Below, in pieces: positions 37,290 to 49,083 of a stretch of DNA of 64,000 bases. Position 1 is the first letter of the stretch, and every line of letters begins with the position of its first letter. The notes beneath the pieces are model-generated. The model saw nothing but the letters and a program-made list of their open reading frames with translations, ran no database searches and was not told the DNA's origin. Position numbers and translations under genes: made by a program. The stretch spans positions 3,410,001 to 3,474,000 of the forward strand of contig CM074700.1 of NCBI GenBank assembly GCA_037367355.1. Direction: 5' to 3'. Origin of the DNA: Neoscytalidium dimidiatum (lineage: Eukaryota; Ascomycota; Dothideomycetes; Botryosphaeriales; Botryosphaeriaceae).

Positions 37290-39120
37290 TCCTGACCCTC
37301 GTCACAGACTCCTTCCGACCCCTGTTGGCCATCTGAAGCCGACTGGGATCAATTCAACACCACCGTCTCCGGCCGACTCATCCGCACTATCCTCTCCGCC
37401 TCCGTTTGCTACCCATCCGAGCCCGAATATAATCGGACCACCTACGATATACTCATCATTAAATGGAAGACTCCCGAATTTCACTCCGACGACCCAGCCA
37501 GCATCCCCAGCCCAGTATAGGCAAAAAAAAAAAAATAGCTGCAAACCCATCTATGGAAATGGCACCAACCTCTACAATGATATCTACGCTGGAGCGTGCG
37601 GCTGCCACATCGGCCGGTGCTCACCCTATGTCGTCAATGCGACAGAGGCTAGCCACGTACAGGCAGCTATCAAGTTCGCCCACGCACATGACCTGCGGCT
37701 TAACGTCAAGAACACCGGCCACAGCTCGTTCCGATAAGCTAGTTCTACCCAGTCCCTGAAGGCCCGCACTTCTTCAACAACTGACTCCTCCCCAGCGCCG
37801 TCGCCTACCGCTCCCTCTCCATCTGGACGCACCACATGACAGCATCCACCTTCCACCTCTCCTTCTCCCCGTCCTCCTGCCCCCTCAACGCGAACCACCA
37901 CGCCGCAAACGGCCTCGGCGCCGGCACGTAAGGTGGCCGTGTCAAGGCGCTCGCCCTCGCGCGCAACACAACCGTCGCGACCGGCACGAACGGCGACGTC
38001 GGCCTCCTCGGCTCGTCGTCCGGCGGCGGCCACGGCTTCTTCGCCGGCACGCACGGCATGGGCGCCGACGACATCCTGCAGGCGACCTCGTCACTGCGAA
38101 TGAGTGCGCCACCGCGGACCTCTTCTGGGCCCTGCACCGCCGCGGCGGCGGCACGTTCGGCGCCGTCGTCGACGTGACGGCGCGCGCGTGGCCGGTCGCA
38201 AGCACGAACGTCGTCGCGTTCAGCGTGCGGAGCGGAACGGTATTGAGTCGAAGGATTGGTGGCGCGCGGTTGGGAATGGCATGTGGTGCTGCCGGAGTTG
38301 AAGGAGGCGGGCGTGCAGGGGTATTATATGATGGGCGGGCTCGGCGCGGGGGAGAACGGGAAGATGGGTCTGTCTGGGATGCTGTTCTTGCACGGGAAGC
38401 TGAGCGGGACGGCGCAGGCGGCGTGGGAGCCGGTGAAGCGTGTGTTGGATTCCAGGGGTTACGGTAGATGCGTAGGTGCAGTTCACCCGTCTTGAGTCGT
38501 GGGTGGATTCCTATAAGAACATTCCTGCAACTGGGTGCGCGGGTGGTGGTGGCGCAAAGACTTCGCTGTTGTTGACAAAGAAGGCATTGACGGAAGATAT
38601 GGATCTGGTGGCGGAAATGCTGGGGCATGTGGGCCAAAGGAAGCGCCGGAGAAGGTAAATAATTGGCACCTTCCCACTTCTCAGGATTGGACAGCTCATT
38701 CTATACAGAACGGCGTTTCCAACCTTTTCATTTTGGGATCCGTGGCTGCTTCGCCACAGCTGGTGAACAACTCCCTGAATCCTGCTTGGCGGAATAATGT
38801 GGTTCACTTCATTGAGTCCAACAGTTGGGATGATGCTTGCCAGAGGAACAGACAATAAAGGCTCAGGATGATACAACGAATAACGGAGGATACGCGCTCC
38901 TCCAGTTGGCACCCGATTCTGTAGCGTACTGGAATGAGGTACGTAATGTCATTCGCATCAAATAGCCAAAGGTTTCTAACATCAGCAGGCCGATGCCGAA
39001 GAGCCTGACTGGCCATGGTCATTATACGGACCGAACTACTCGAAACTCCGTACTATCAAGAAGCAATATGACCCAGAAGCTCTTCTTTGGTGTGAAAGAT
39101 GCGTTGGCAGTGAAGACTAG
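37290..39120 (+). pseudogene. Berberine bridge enzyme-like FAD oxidase, multiply disrupted
   Basis: The pieces of a BBE-type oxidoreductase follow in order but in changing frames. From 37323: CWPSEADWDQFNTTVSGRLI and VCYPSEPEYN. From 37534: SCKPIYGNG, AAIKFAHAHDLRLNVKNTGH. Then VKALALARNTTVATGTNGDV, GGGHGFFAGTHGMGADDILQ, ATADLFWALHRRGGGTFGAV, a middle substrate part, LLQLAPDSVAYWNEADAEEP across an intron still intact near 38939-38987, and the C-terminal YDPEALLWCERCVGSED. Lesions: TAG at 37518, a shift at the A13 run 37523-37535, an intron donor reading GATAAG near 37734, TAA at 37929, and frame changes near 38086, 38266 and 38470. The living enzyme would have been a secreted flavoprotein with bicovalent FAD. 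Confidence 0.9.
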
Positions 39121-39752
39121 TTTGAGCAAGAGGATGGCCGAATCTGCCGGAATCCTGGGGTATGAGAGACTAATTTCCAAGCATCACACTGTCTCATCCA
39201 ACACCCCTCCTTAGTCCTTATACATTTATATGGTCTCTGTAACATATTTTGGAATTAGAACAATAATGTATATAATCACTGCGCTAACCATGTTCTCACT
39301 AAGATGGTAGACGCAGACAAATACACATGTGTGCTATTTTACACGTCTCCATCCAACCAATTCTAGAGTTCTTGACAGGTGGAAAGGTTCTCCCCCCAAA
39401 ATGATGGCCAAACAATTTCCATTATGTCAAGTTACGCAGCACGAGAAGATTTACCTTGAGGCTTAAGGAAACACGGAGCGATCGATTCAAATGACACATC
39501 TGCTCGTCCGGAGTACGCTCAATCACTCTCTTGGTCATTATTCCCCTCCTTGTTGCAGAACAAAGATATATACACTTTCTTTTTCCTTTGCCAAATACAC
39601 CTGTTTCAATCAACCTTTGATCCCGACTCCTGGATTCAACCGACTTAATAAGCAGAATTGGTTCTATATAAATTTCAAGCCAGAACTGATTGACCCTACG
39701 CAATGCGTTACCAAGCACACAATTCACCGCATCGCTCGCAGGCCAAGCCCAC
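39121..39752. other. Intergenic, no gene recognised
   Basis: About 0.63 kb between the dead BBE-type gene and the convergent SDR gene. Nothing supported. Confidence 0.5.
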
Positions 39753-40727
39753 CTAGACCTTTGCCCTCGTCCACACGCCCGTCCTCAAGAAATCCTGATC
39801 CTTCTCCACCTTATCCTTCAGCGCCACCAACTCGTCCACATCCCAACAACTCATGATCCACCGCCCGTGCAGAAACGCCGCCGCCGGGCTCGCCAGCCAC
39901 AGCGCCACGCCGCCGGGCAAGCTCGGGTCGTCCCAATCGTACGAGTCCTCGCCCATGTCGGCGCGGGTCGACTCGGTCAGCACGCCGCCCGGGTGGAACG
40001 AGTGCACGCGCACGCCGGAGCCGCCGGCGTAGTCGGCGGCGACGTGCTGCATGTAGTGCGCGAAGGCCAGCTTGCCGGTGCTGTACAGCGCCTGGCCCGG
40101 GTAGCGGCGGTACGCGGACACGGCGGAGACGTCGATGACGACCTTGTCGGCGGCGGCGGCGGCGGCGGCGGCGGGCGGCGCGAGGGAGGTCCGCACCAGG
40201 GCGACGTTGCCGATCAGGTTCGCGTCGAGGACGGAGCGCATCGTCGCGGAGGAGTAGCTCAGCGCCGGGTCGCCCATGACGATGTTGGCGGCGTTGAGGA
40301 CCAGGACGTCGACGTCGCGGCCCGGCGGTAGGCGTTGCCGGACGGTGCTGAAGACGTTGGTTATGCTGTCTTCGTTCGCGATGTCCAGCACGTGCGACTC
40401 GAAGGTCGTGGATGGGATTTCGGCGCGGAGCTGCTCGGCGGCGGTGCGTAGGAGATCGGCGCGCCGGGCGACGATGATCACGGTTGAGGCGCCGGCCAGG
40501 GCGAAGGCCCGGGCGATGGCGTAGCCGACGCCTGAGTGGGCGCCGGTGATGAGGACGGTTTTGTTGGCGGCGGAGTTGGCCGGATTGAGGGGTGAAATGG
40601 TCGGATACTGGAGCGAAATGCCGTGTCAGTGGAGTGAGACTTGCGAGTAGAAAGGCCGGCGGTAGACCTCTTTCTTGTGCAACGTCTTAACCACGTGCTC
40701 GATGAGTGGCCACTTTTCGTCCCCCAT
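39753..40727 (-). CDS. Short-chain dehydrogenase/reductase (SDR)
   Basis: Exons 40727-40668 and 40607-39753 give 304 residues; the 60-nt intron has a weak GTCTAC donor but a clear CTGAC branch site, and splicing yields KKEYPTISPLNPANSAANKT, a typical fungal SDR lead. The NAD(P) loop is VLITGAHSGVGYAIA (TGxxxGxG). Later come VLVLNAANIVMG (the NNAG position), the catalytic Ser in VIDVSAVSAYRRYPGQALYS and the TGK pair in YSTGKLAFAHY (Tyr and Lys of YxxxK), then FHPGGVLTEST. A GCC-repeat-encoded alanine run lies just before the catalytic Ser. The substrate is unknown. It may belong with the flavin enzymes to its left. Confidence 0.88.
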
Positions 40728-43638
40728 TTCGCTCTAGTCTCGATGGTTTTGGATTTAAGGTTGCTTAGTTCCCGGTGAGGCTGGCGGGAGACAAGCATCT
40801 GGCGTCTTGCTTTCTTATCGTCTGTGGCACGCATGGTGATCAGCGTCGATTTCGGCTCTCGAACTGGCCGGAGAGCGAAGTCTTCTGTGTTGGAGCTCGC
40901 GCTCGCGCCTCGTAGAGAGCGAGACTTTGTATGCATAATGTCTGGCCAAACGACCCATATGAGGACCGTGTGCTGCCCTCACGGGGTATAATAGAGGCGC
41001 TCTACACGGTTCCGGCTGCTGGATTTGCAGATGTGGCGGTGAAAGAATCACGTTTGGTCTGCTTGACTCAACTTCACTGACAAAGCTGACTCCGTCATTA
41101 TTTCAACCAGGCCCGGGTCCGGGTTTGCTAGTATCCGGCACACTAAGATAATAAGTTTTCGACTGTCTTAGCAGTTATTCTGCCCCGACTAGCCCTATCA
41201 TTTCCGAGGTAATCCTGACTGCAGTCTATGCTATAGTCCGGGACGGCTTGAAAGGAGTTTGGATAGGAAGGTTTTCGAGTATCCGGAGGACTATTTCGAC
41301 CTTATTCCCTTGATAGGGCTTATTTTGGTCTTGCTATCGTTAGGGTAATAGTTATGAAGGGTAGATGTGTTGCTTGTGGAGTCGGGAGTAGTAGAAATGA
41401 CCAACTGATGGGTATCATACTAGAGGATGTTATTGAAGAATATACTCGCATATCTCTGGTCTTCTCATTAAATTTGACGAAACACCAGGAAGTCTACAAA
41501 CAACGAACAAGACTCTCCTGCGCGCATTGGCCCTCGACCTTGTGTTGTATACAAGTGATACTCGCTTCCCCGGAAGATCACAGATACAAAGTAAAAGTGC
41601 AGTCCGTCAAGATTTCACACTCTTAGATTCATTCAATGTCATGAATACTTGGTCCTTTTCCAGAACGCAATCGTCACTAGTACTTCCGTGGTTTCCGGCA
41701 GAATCATGCATCATTCCTCGCCTTCTCATTGATTCTGGTTCTATCTGTAAGAGCAGTATCCTAAGGTGAAAGTCAGCAATTATTAGTAATATATTTGTGT
41801 GAGTCTCATTGAACTATAGAGATGAGTATCATCACCTGTGGAGTACTCATCAGCGCTTGTTCAGTTCTCCATGCCGAGGCCCAGTCTCTGCAAGTTGAGA
41901 GAGGCAAAAGAAGTACTATTAAGCGGCGGATGATAAATGATGACTTTCTGCATTGAATTCACCACCGAACAAGTAAACCCTAAGACGAAGTGCTCAGCTC
42001 GCACTGCTTAAATTTGGATGAATGCGCTGGATACTACCTGTTATGGCAGGTACGCTTAGCGCGGCGCTAGCGCCGCTGGGTAGTTTAGCTCCTTCGCTCT
42101 CTTCCAAACGAAGAGACAGACAACGAATACAGATGCATACGAGTTTTTGCTCCAACACTACCCCAACTCACAAGGCGCTTGCACCATTGGAGAGGACAGT
42201 ATCGTCTTCATCTGCCACTGACGTAGGGTTTCTGGGATCTTGGCATTATGGGCGCTAGATGGATGCAGATTATTGGACCAGTAGCAGTGTTTCACAAGCA
42301 ACCAGCGACGTTCGGACTAAGCGGTCTTTCGGCCGTGACAATCATCGCCGCCTGTTAACCATTCCCCAGGCACAGTATCTTCCATGATGTTTAATGCTGC
42401 AGCTTTCTTGCCATGCAGAGATCAAATGTCCGAAAGAGTGCGTCCCACTGCCGTCACGGCTAGAGCAGCTGAAAACTCGCCGGCTCATCTCGTTGAATGA
42501 ATATACCTTGAGCCACAGGAAGCTTCCCGCCTTAGAGGCCTCCATCAACTTCAAACGCTGAATGTCGAAATCCTTTGAGTATGTAGGCTGGCTTCATTCC
42601 GTTGGATTGATGACCTGCCTGTATCTCCGTGCACTTCTGCATGACTGGTTGAACCAGGCAAGGGAGGAAGTCAGCTCCGACAAGGAAGGGTCGAGAACAC
42701 GCACGAAGGCCTTCCTCCGCCCGAAAGAGTCATTCTGACTGCACTTCTAAGACAACCCGATGCGGTCTATGTGGCGTTGTTTCTCCTGGAAGGGCCAAAT
42801 GCGTGAGTTTTATCCACCAGTTACCAGCCCAGCTAATCAACCGGCAGCCCCATCACTTGACGCACACGTCCACCACCACCAGCCTCATGACACAGCCCGA
42901 GCGCCAATGCCATCGCAAGTTCCCTCATCCAGCTGTCTCCCGCCGAATGCACCGCTATGATGCCGACTGCACGGCCCCTCTCCAAGCTAGCACCTCTCAC
43001 ATTGAAAACCCCCCCACCAAAAAAAAAAAAAAAAAAAGCAAACATCTCCCAACCGAGCATCCGCTTCTGAAGGTCCACCCCCGCAGCTCTCCCCGGCCGA
43101 AAAAGACTCCACAATGCTACTCCGGTGGCCGAAAGAAAATTGCCACTACGAACTTGGCCGGGTTGCGTTTTTTTTTCCCCCATCGCTTCACCAAACGCAA
43201 GGCTCTTGTATCATCTCACACCGCTGCATCCTTGGTGTTCTTCGTCACTTTGGTACGATGCTGCATACCACCACTGTACGTAGGCCGTTGTCGTGCATCT
43301 CCACCCGCCGCTGATACCGCAGTGGGGCGGTAACGAGGAAGACTTCACTCTCTCTTTGACGCACAGTATGATGAGACTGATGCAAAAAAAGGAAAAAAAA
43401 AAAAAAAAGACGGATAAGTGCTCCCAGTCCTTCGTATTGCGCAGTTTGAGGCAGTCGTCCGGGACGCTAGTGTCAATGAGGAGAAGAATATCACGTACAT
43501 TCGGAAGATTTTTCGACCTCTTATACATACAAACTTTTTTCTTACCGGCGACCACGAGGTGCCTAAATTCCACGATACACGTGCCGTGACACCACCGTCC
43601 GCCACAGATATCTATCTCTACCTTCTCACACCAAAACC
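40728..43638. other. Long intergenic stretch with A-runs and a 16-bp palindrome
   Basis: About 2.9 kb with no recognised gene. Features: a 10-bp inverted pair (agccctatca at 41191-41200, tgatagggct at 41311-41320), a perfect 16-bp palindrome at 42061-42076, and A runs at 43019-43037 (19) and 43393-43408 (16). The open frames are short and unlike known families. The 41.1-41.4 kb part has simple, AT-leaning text that could be an old repeat remnant, but I cannot show it. Confidence 0.4.
43019..43037. repeat. Poly-A tract (19 bases)
   Basis: A 19-base A run in the gene-poor stretch right of the SDR gene; a second of 16 bases lies at 43393-43408. Confidence 0.8.
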
Positions 43639-46335
43639 TCATGCCAACGCCTTGGCCTCCAACATAGTGTCCTCCACCAACTTCAACGTCTCCCTCGTCG
43701 ACGTCTGCGATGCCATGAGGTACAGCACATTTCCGAGGACGCGCGCGTGGATATTGCCTTCTGCGAGGTCCCTTCCCTCCAGTAGTTCCGCCTGCAGCGC
43801 GCGGGCGGCATTGGACGCATAGCCAGCTGGGATCACCAAAAAGTCAGCATGAATCGGCAACTCACAGCCTTTTCATTCCGCAAGAAAGAATGAAAAGAGA
43901 GACAGGGAGGAGGGGGTGGGGGAAAAGAAAAAAAAAAAAGAAAGAGGAAAGAAAGAGGAAAACTCACCACCGCCCTCATCCCTCAACCTCACCGCCAACA
44001 CGCTCCCCAACGCCCACACGCCCTCGACTCTCTCCAGCCGTTGGCTCAGCAGATGCACGAACCCCCTGCTCCACACGCTCCACACCCCCCCAGCGATACC
44101 GTCGTCCTCCTCACCACCCCGTTCCACCTCCCAGCTGCTCGCGAGCGCGTCCCAATCCCCGCCCTTCTCCATCGCCTCCATCGCCCGCAGGCTCTCCACC
44201 GCAACGCTGCAGCCCACGGCGTGCGCCGTGTAGCTGTGCCCGTGCAGCAGCGCATCGCTCTTATCGTCGCTGCCGAAGGCCGCAAAGATGGCCTCGCTCG
44301 CGCTCGTCGTCGCGAGCGGCAGCAGGCCGCCGGTCAGGAGCTTGGCGTTGGCGACGACGTCCGGGTGGACGCGCAGGAAGGACGCGGCCGAGAAGCGGCC
44401 CAGGCGGTACAGGCCGGTGAAGACCTCGTCGAAGACGACGGGGAGGCCGGACCAGTCGGAGGCGGATTCGGGTTCGGTTGCCAGTTCAGACAGGACGGTT
44501 GCGGTGGCGAAGAGGTGCGGGGAGGCGCGGACGACCTCGACGAGGGCGCGCTGGAAGAGCGGGTCGGCGAGGTGCATGCCGCCGGCGCCGAGGACGACGG
44601 GCTCGAGGATGAGGGCGCCGAACTTGCGGCCCTGGGCCTGGAGGTCGGCGAGCGTGCGCTTGATGTGCGCGTCGTAGCGGGCGCGCAGGTCGGACGCGTC
44701 GCGCTTGGTGACGTCGAAGATGTCGCTGAGGGACTTGAAGGTTTGTGGCTCGCCCAGCTCGGTGCGGAGCGCGTCCGGGATCTCGACCGTCCAGCGGCGG
44801 TTGCGGAGGCTGACGGTCGGGAAGTCGAGCCAGTGCCCCTTGCCCGTATACCATTCGACCTTCTCGTTGTAGATGCACGGCTCCGACGCGTCCATGGCGC
44901 CGATCGTGTCGCCGTGGTAGCTGCCCTTCAGGCCGAGCACGCCGAGCGGGTCGCGCGGGCCCCAGCCGTAGCGCACGCGCGAGGCGCGCAGGGCCATCTT
45001 GATGGCGACCTCGACCGCGGTGGAACCGTCATCCGAGTAGAAGACACGCGACAGGCGCGGGTTCTGCGAGCCTTGGAGTAGCATCTGGGCGAGCTGCAGC
45101 GCGGGCTCGTGGATAGCTTCAGCGAACATGACGTGGCCGTAGCGGCCGGCGGCGTAGGCGGCTGCGAGGGTGAGCTGCGGGTTGGCGTGACCGAGACCTT
45201 GGGTCCACCAGGAGGCGGAGCCGTCGAAGGAGGCGCGGAGGGCGCTTGGCCTGGTGGGGTCGGTGACCTTCGGCCTATCCTTCCAGCGCAGGGCAGAATG
45301 TCCTTTTGCGGGGTCGTGATACTTGCCGTCGTCGGTGTCAACGTTAGCCTTGGAAAAGGTCTGGAAGTAGTCGCCGTACGCGGAGTCGATCGCGGTGATT
45401 TTCTCGGGAGGAAGGAGCTTCTGCTGGGTGAATGGGTACCAGATAGTCTCATGGGCCAGCTTGGACATTGACTGGAGGTCTTTGATCCGCTGGCTGTGCC
45501 TTCGAGCAAGATGCTTCATCGTGTCCCGGATCGGAATGCATTTCATCATGCTTCGATAATAGCTGACCATGATGTTTTTTTCCTTCCTGGGGTCTTCGTG
45601 CGGTTCCGGTGGGTGGTTGATGGCGGCGCAAGGAATGCCGAACTTTTCGAAATATTTAGTGAGATAGAGATGGTTTTGATACTCTTGGTTCTTGAACAGC
45701 ACTACCGACTCAACATCGTAGCCACGCATTCTCAGGGACTCGAAGGCGCTGATTGTTGCGGAGATGCCACCAAGCTTGGAGTCGCCGACGAGGATGGAAG
45801 GAAGCCTGAAGGGACGATACAAGTCTGCCTGCGAGGTTCCGGAGGGCCCAGGGGAATGAACACCGCCGGCGGTCTCACAAAAAGTCCATCCCGGGTGGCC
45901 GGAGTACTTGGCCAGATCCTCATAAACAAGCTCACGCAGATCCGAGTCCGGGATGATGCCCTTCAAATGAGTTAATTTGGCATTGTCTCTACCACAAATG
46001 AAAGACGGGTTTACCTGAGGAGAGAGAGCAGCGGCGACGTCTGGACTGACGGGCTTCTCGTACTGGACGAGAGTCTTTGCGGTGAACCAATGCACTCTGT
46101 CGGCAACACCGGTCCCTTTCCTCAATCGCAGAAATCGCAGAACATGGCTGTCGTCGGCGTCTTCGGGCGAGCCAGTCGAGACAGGCTTGAGGAATGCGAC
46201 ATGTTCGGATCTCCATTCAGAGCGAGCAGCGAGACAAAGGATGGTAGAGACGACGGTTTTGCCAACGTCGGTGTTCGCGCCCCAAATCTGGAAGACGCGT
46301 CGCGACCGCCACAGCGGCCCACCGAAGGGCGCCAT
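43639..46335 (-). CDS. bioDA: Bifunctional dethiobiotin synthetase / DAPA aminotransferase (BioD-BioA fusion)
   Basis: Catalyses KAPA to DAPA (BioA half, PLP, amino donor S-adenosylmethionine) and DAPA to dethiobiotin (BioD half, ATP and CO2), probably in mitochondria. Exons 46335-43968 and 43826-43639 give up to 851 residues. BioD comes first: WGANTDVGKTVVSTI (P-loop), LKPVSTGSPEDADDSHV, CETAGGVHSPGPSG, LVGDSKLGGISATI. BioA follows from about residue 300: WYPFTQQ, FDGSASWWTQGLGHANPQLT, YSDDGSTAVEVAIKMALR, GSYHGDTIGAMDASE, VVFDEVFTGLYRLGRFSA (PLP Asp) and NAKLLTGGLLPLATT (PLP Lys). The second intron is 141 nt. A 54-nt segment at 46014-45961 has GT-AG ends and a whole number of codons; if it is an intron, the protein is 833 residues. 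Confidence 0.96.
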
Positions 46336-47176
46336 GGAGGGCAGGACTGGGAGCTGGGGATGGAGGAAGTGGACGCGTGGTGCAGCGCGGTTACGGTGTC
46401 ACGGGCATGGGCAGGGCGTGGGCCTGGGCCGGTCAAAGATTGACGTGAAAGCTTCGGAGGAATGACGCAGGATTGGCGGAAGACGGGGGCCGTGCGGCTG
46501 AGTCAGCCAGATGGTGGGACAACAAACAGGACGGCTGGATAGCTGGATAGCGGGACGAGTTTGTGGGAGCCGGAGAAATGGGTTGAGAGAGCTGAGAGTG
46601 TCGAGTCGGGGCCAGTGGGGCGTAGTGATTGTTGAGACGTCTGTGGGTGTCTCAGCTTCGGTCGACGGCGGCTTGAAGGCGGCTTGGCTTGGGGTTTCTT
46701 GCGCGCATGTGTGTGCGTGTGTGCGCGCGTGCGACCGAGTCGGGCCCTGCATCTCGTTTGCCCTGTCGGCGGCCCTGCCTGCCTGCCTTCCAGCCTTCCA
46801 GCCGCCGAGCGCCGCGGGTTCCTGCGCCACCGGCCGAAGCTCTCAACACCTTTCGTCCCGTCGGCCCCTCAAACTGCTCCAATTGACTCATCCACGCGTC
46901 AATGGCTCTGCAAATCTAACATCCGTCTTTATCGACTGCTCCGACCTCGCTGGATATCTGCAAGATCTGGAATCGACAGGGTTCCGCGTGTACCTGAAAG
47001 CCGCTGCTGCGTCCACCGCCTGCCCCGCAAAACTCGCTAAACCTCCACCACCCACTTGCCGTTTTCGGTCCTGGATGCAACCGCATTCTCCATCCGTGGC
47101 CACTCTACACATTTAATCAGCCGCTTCAATATCAAAAAGAGTTGAGAAAAAAATAAAGAAAAGAAACAAAATCAAA
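46336..47176. promoter_or_regulatory. Divergent promoter of the biotin genes bioDA and bioF, with a potential Z-DNA tract
   Basis: An 841-bp gap between opposite start codons. A perfectly alternating purine-pyrimidine run of 33 bases lies at 46701-46733 (GC and GT dinucleotides), which favours left-handed DNA. A short A-rich leader precedes the bioF ATG. Co-regulation of the two genes is inferred from layout; no operator was identified. Confidence 0.6.
46701..46733. repeat. Alternating purine-pyrimidine tract
   Basis: 33 bases of unbroken R-Y alternation, mainly GC and GT steps, in the middle of the bioDA-bioF divergent promoter. Confidence 0.85.
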
Positions 47177-48739
47177 ATGCCCACCTCCAACAACCAACCC
47201 CGCCCCCTCGAAACCACCTTCACCACCCTCCTCCATCGGCGGCACACGCGCTCCCTGCTCCGACGCCTGACCTCCATCCCCGCCGACACCGTCGACTTCT
47301 CCTCCAACGACTACCTCTCCCTGTCCACCCACCCGGCCATCCGCTCTTCCTTCCTCTCCCTCCTGCAACCCCCATCCCCATCCCCATCCCTCCCCTCTTC
47401 CTCCGCCCCACCACCCGCCCTCGGCTCCCGCGGCTCCCGCCTCCTGGACGGCAACACGCCGCTCGCCACGCACCTGGAAACGCTGATCCCGTCCTTCCAC
47501 CGCGCGCCCGCCGGCATCCTGTTCAACTCGGGCTTCGAGGCCAACGTCGGCGTCTTCGCCGCGCTGCCGCAGCCGGCCGACGCCGTCGTCTACGACGAGC
47601 TGATCCACGCGAGCGTGCACGACGGCATGCGGCTGAGCCGCGTGCCGGGCGCGCGCCGGCGCAAGTTCGCCCACAACAGCGTCGAGGCGCTGAGGCGCGC
47701 GTTGCGGGAGCTGGTCGACGGGGTCGAGGGCGTCGGCGAGGGGCGCGCCAACGTGTTCGTGGCGGTGGAGGCCGTGTACAGCATGGACGGCGATGTGGCG
47801 CCGTTGCGGGAGATGCTGGATGTCGTGGACGAGGTGCTGCCGCGCGGGAACGGGTACGTGATTGTGGACGAGGCGCACGCGACGGGGCTGTTTGGCGAGA
47901 GCGGGAGGGGGCTGGTGTGCGCGTCGGGCGTGGAGGACAGGGTATTTGCGCGGGTGGTGACGTTTGGGAAGGCGTTGGGCGCGCAGGGTGGTGAGTGTCC
48001 TGGTGTTTCTTGCATCTTCAACCTCCGCTTCCGTCTCTCCCCTCCGCTCTCTCGACATGCTGCATGGGAACGAACGGATGCACCTCGAGCACAGAAACGC
48101 CGACAGAAACTAACACGACCCAGCAATCGTCCTTTGCACCCCTACAACCCGCGACTACCTCATCAACTACGCCCGCACCCTCATCTACACGACCGCGCCC
48201 TCGCACCCCACCCTCGCCGCCATCAAAGCAACCTACGACTTCCTCATCGCCGGCAACACCGCCCCGTAAGCCCCTTCCCCCCCTTCTTCTCCAGATCCCC
48301 CCACCCCGGACTAACCCAATCGACACAGCTCCTCGCCCACCTCACCCACCTAACCCACCACCTCCACACCCTCCTCACCCGCCTCGCCTCCCCGCCCATC
48401 CTCTCCCTGCCCCCCTCCATCACCCCCGGTTCCCCCATCCTCCCGCTCTTCACGCGCCACCCCCGCCGCCTGGCCGCACACTGCCAGGCCCGCGGCTACA
48501 TGGTGCGGGCCATCGTCGCGCCGACGGTGCCGGCGGGCAGCGAGCGCGTGCGCGTGTGCCTGCATGCGGGGAACACGGTCGCGCAGGTGGAAGGGCTGGT
48601 GGCGGCGGTGAGGGAGTGGGTGGAGGGGAGGATGAAGGAAGAGCAGGAGGAGGCGGAGGAGAGGAGGAAGGAAGAGGTGGATGGCGATGGGAGTGCGGGA
48701 GCGAGGGGGCCGGTGATGGAGAAGGCGAGGCTGTAGTTT
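47177..48739 (+). CDS. bioF: 8-amino-7-oxononanoate (KAPA) synthase, BioF; frame break at intron 2 as read
   Basis: PLP enzyme joining L-alanine with pimeloyl-thioester, the first step of the biotin ring pathway. Exons 47177-47990, 48124-48265 and 48329-48736 (plus stop). Motifs: VDFSSNDYLSLSTHP, LGSRGSRLLDGNTPLATHLE, FNSGFEANVGVF, YDELIHASVHDGMR, IVDEAHATGLFGESGRG (PLP Asp/His), TFGKALGAQG (PLP Lys), RDYLINYARTLIYTTAPSHP, and the C-terminal VRAIVAPTVPAGSERVRVCL. Intron 2 (48266-48328) has GTAAGC, a CTAAC branch site and CACAG, but exon 2 ends in phase 2 while exon 3 opens in phase 0. So either one base is missing next to the acceptor, or splicing is unusual. As read, the product would stop soon after exon 2. 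Confidence 0.88.
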
Positions 48740-49083
48740 TTACGTGTTGGTTTCCTCTTCCCCCCTAGGATGTTCGGGATTAGGTTGGGGGTTAGACAAC
48801 AAAAGGGGGGAAATCTGTGAATTGGGGTACGGCTGAAAGTACGTTTCTGCGGTCGTGGAATCCTGCAGCCAAAATGCCGTGTTCGTTATGTTGTAAGGCT
48901 CTGTGAAGATGATCCTTTTGCTAAGGTTCATACCTAGAAAAACCACAGTGCGATGTTCGGGATACGGTCTCAGGAGGATACAAAAGCATGAAACAGAAAT
49001 CTATCGATTTATTTGAGCATCGTCAAAAAAACGCCCATTTTTTAATGATAATCAGTTCGTGACCCCGACTCCATAACCGCCGT
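48740..49083. other. Short region between convergent bioF and bioB 3' ends
   Basis: About 344 bp shared by two facing transcripts, AT-richer than the genes. Probably both 3' untranslated regions. No structure that I can name. Confidence 0.55.

Noticed and set aside
41191..41320. 10-bp inverted pair 110 bp apart, considered as terminal repeats of a small transposon
   Set aside because: No target-site duplication and the repeats do not extend beyond ten bases.
44041..45081. 346-codon plus-strand open frame
   Set aside because: Antisense of the BioA half of bioDA; composition is typical of a shadow.
48266..48294. 29-nt intron in bioF that would keep the frame
   Set aside because: Shorter than introns that fungi are known to splice, has no branch site, and would insert a dozen residues not expected in BioF.
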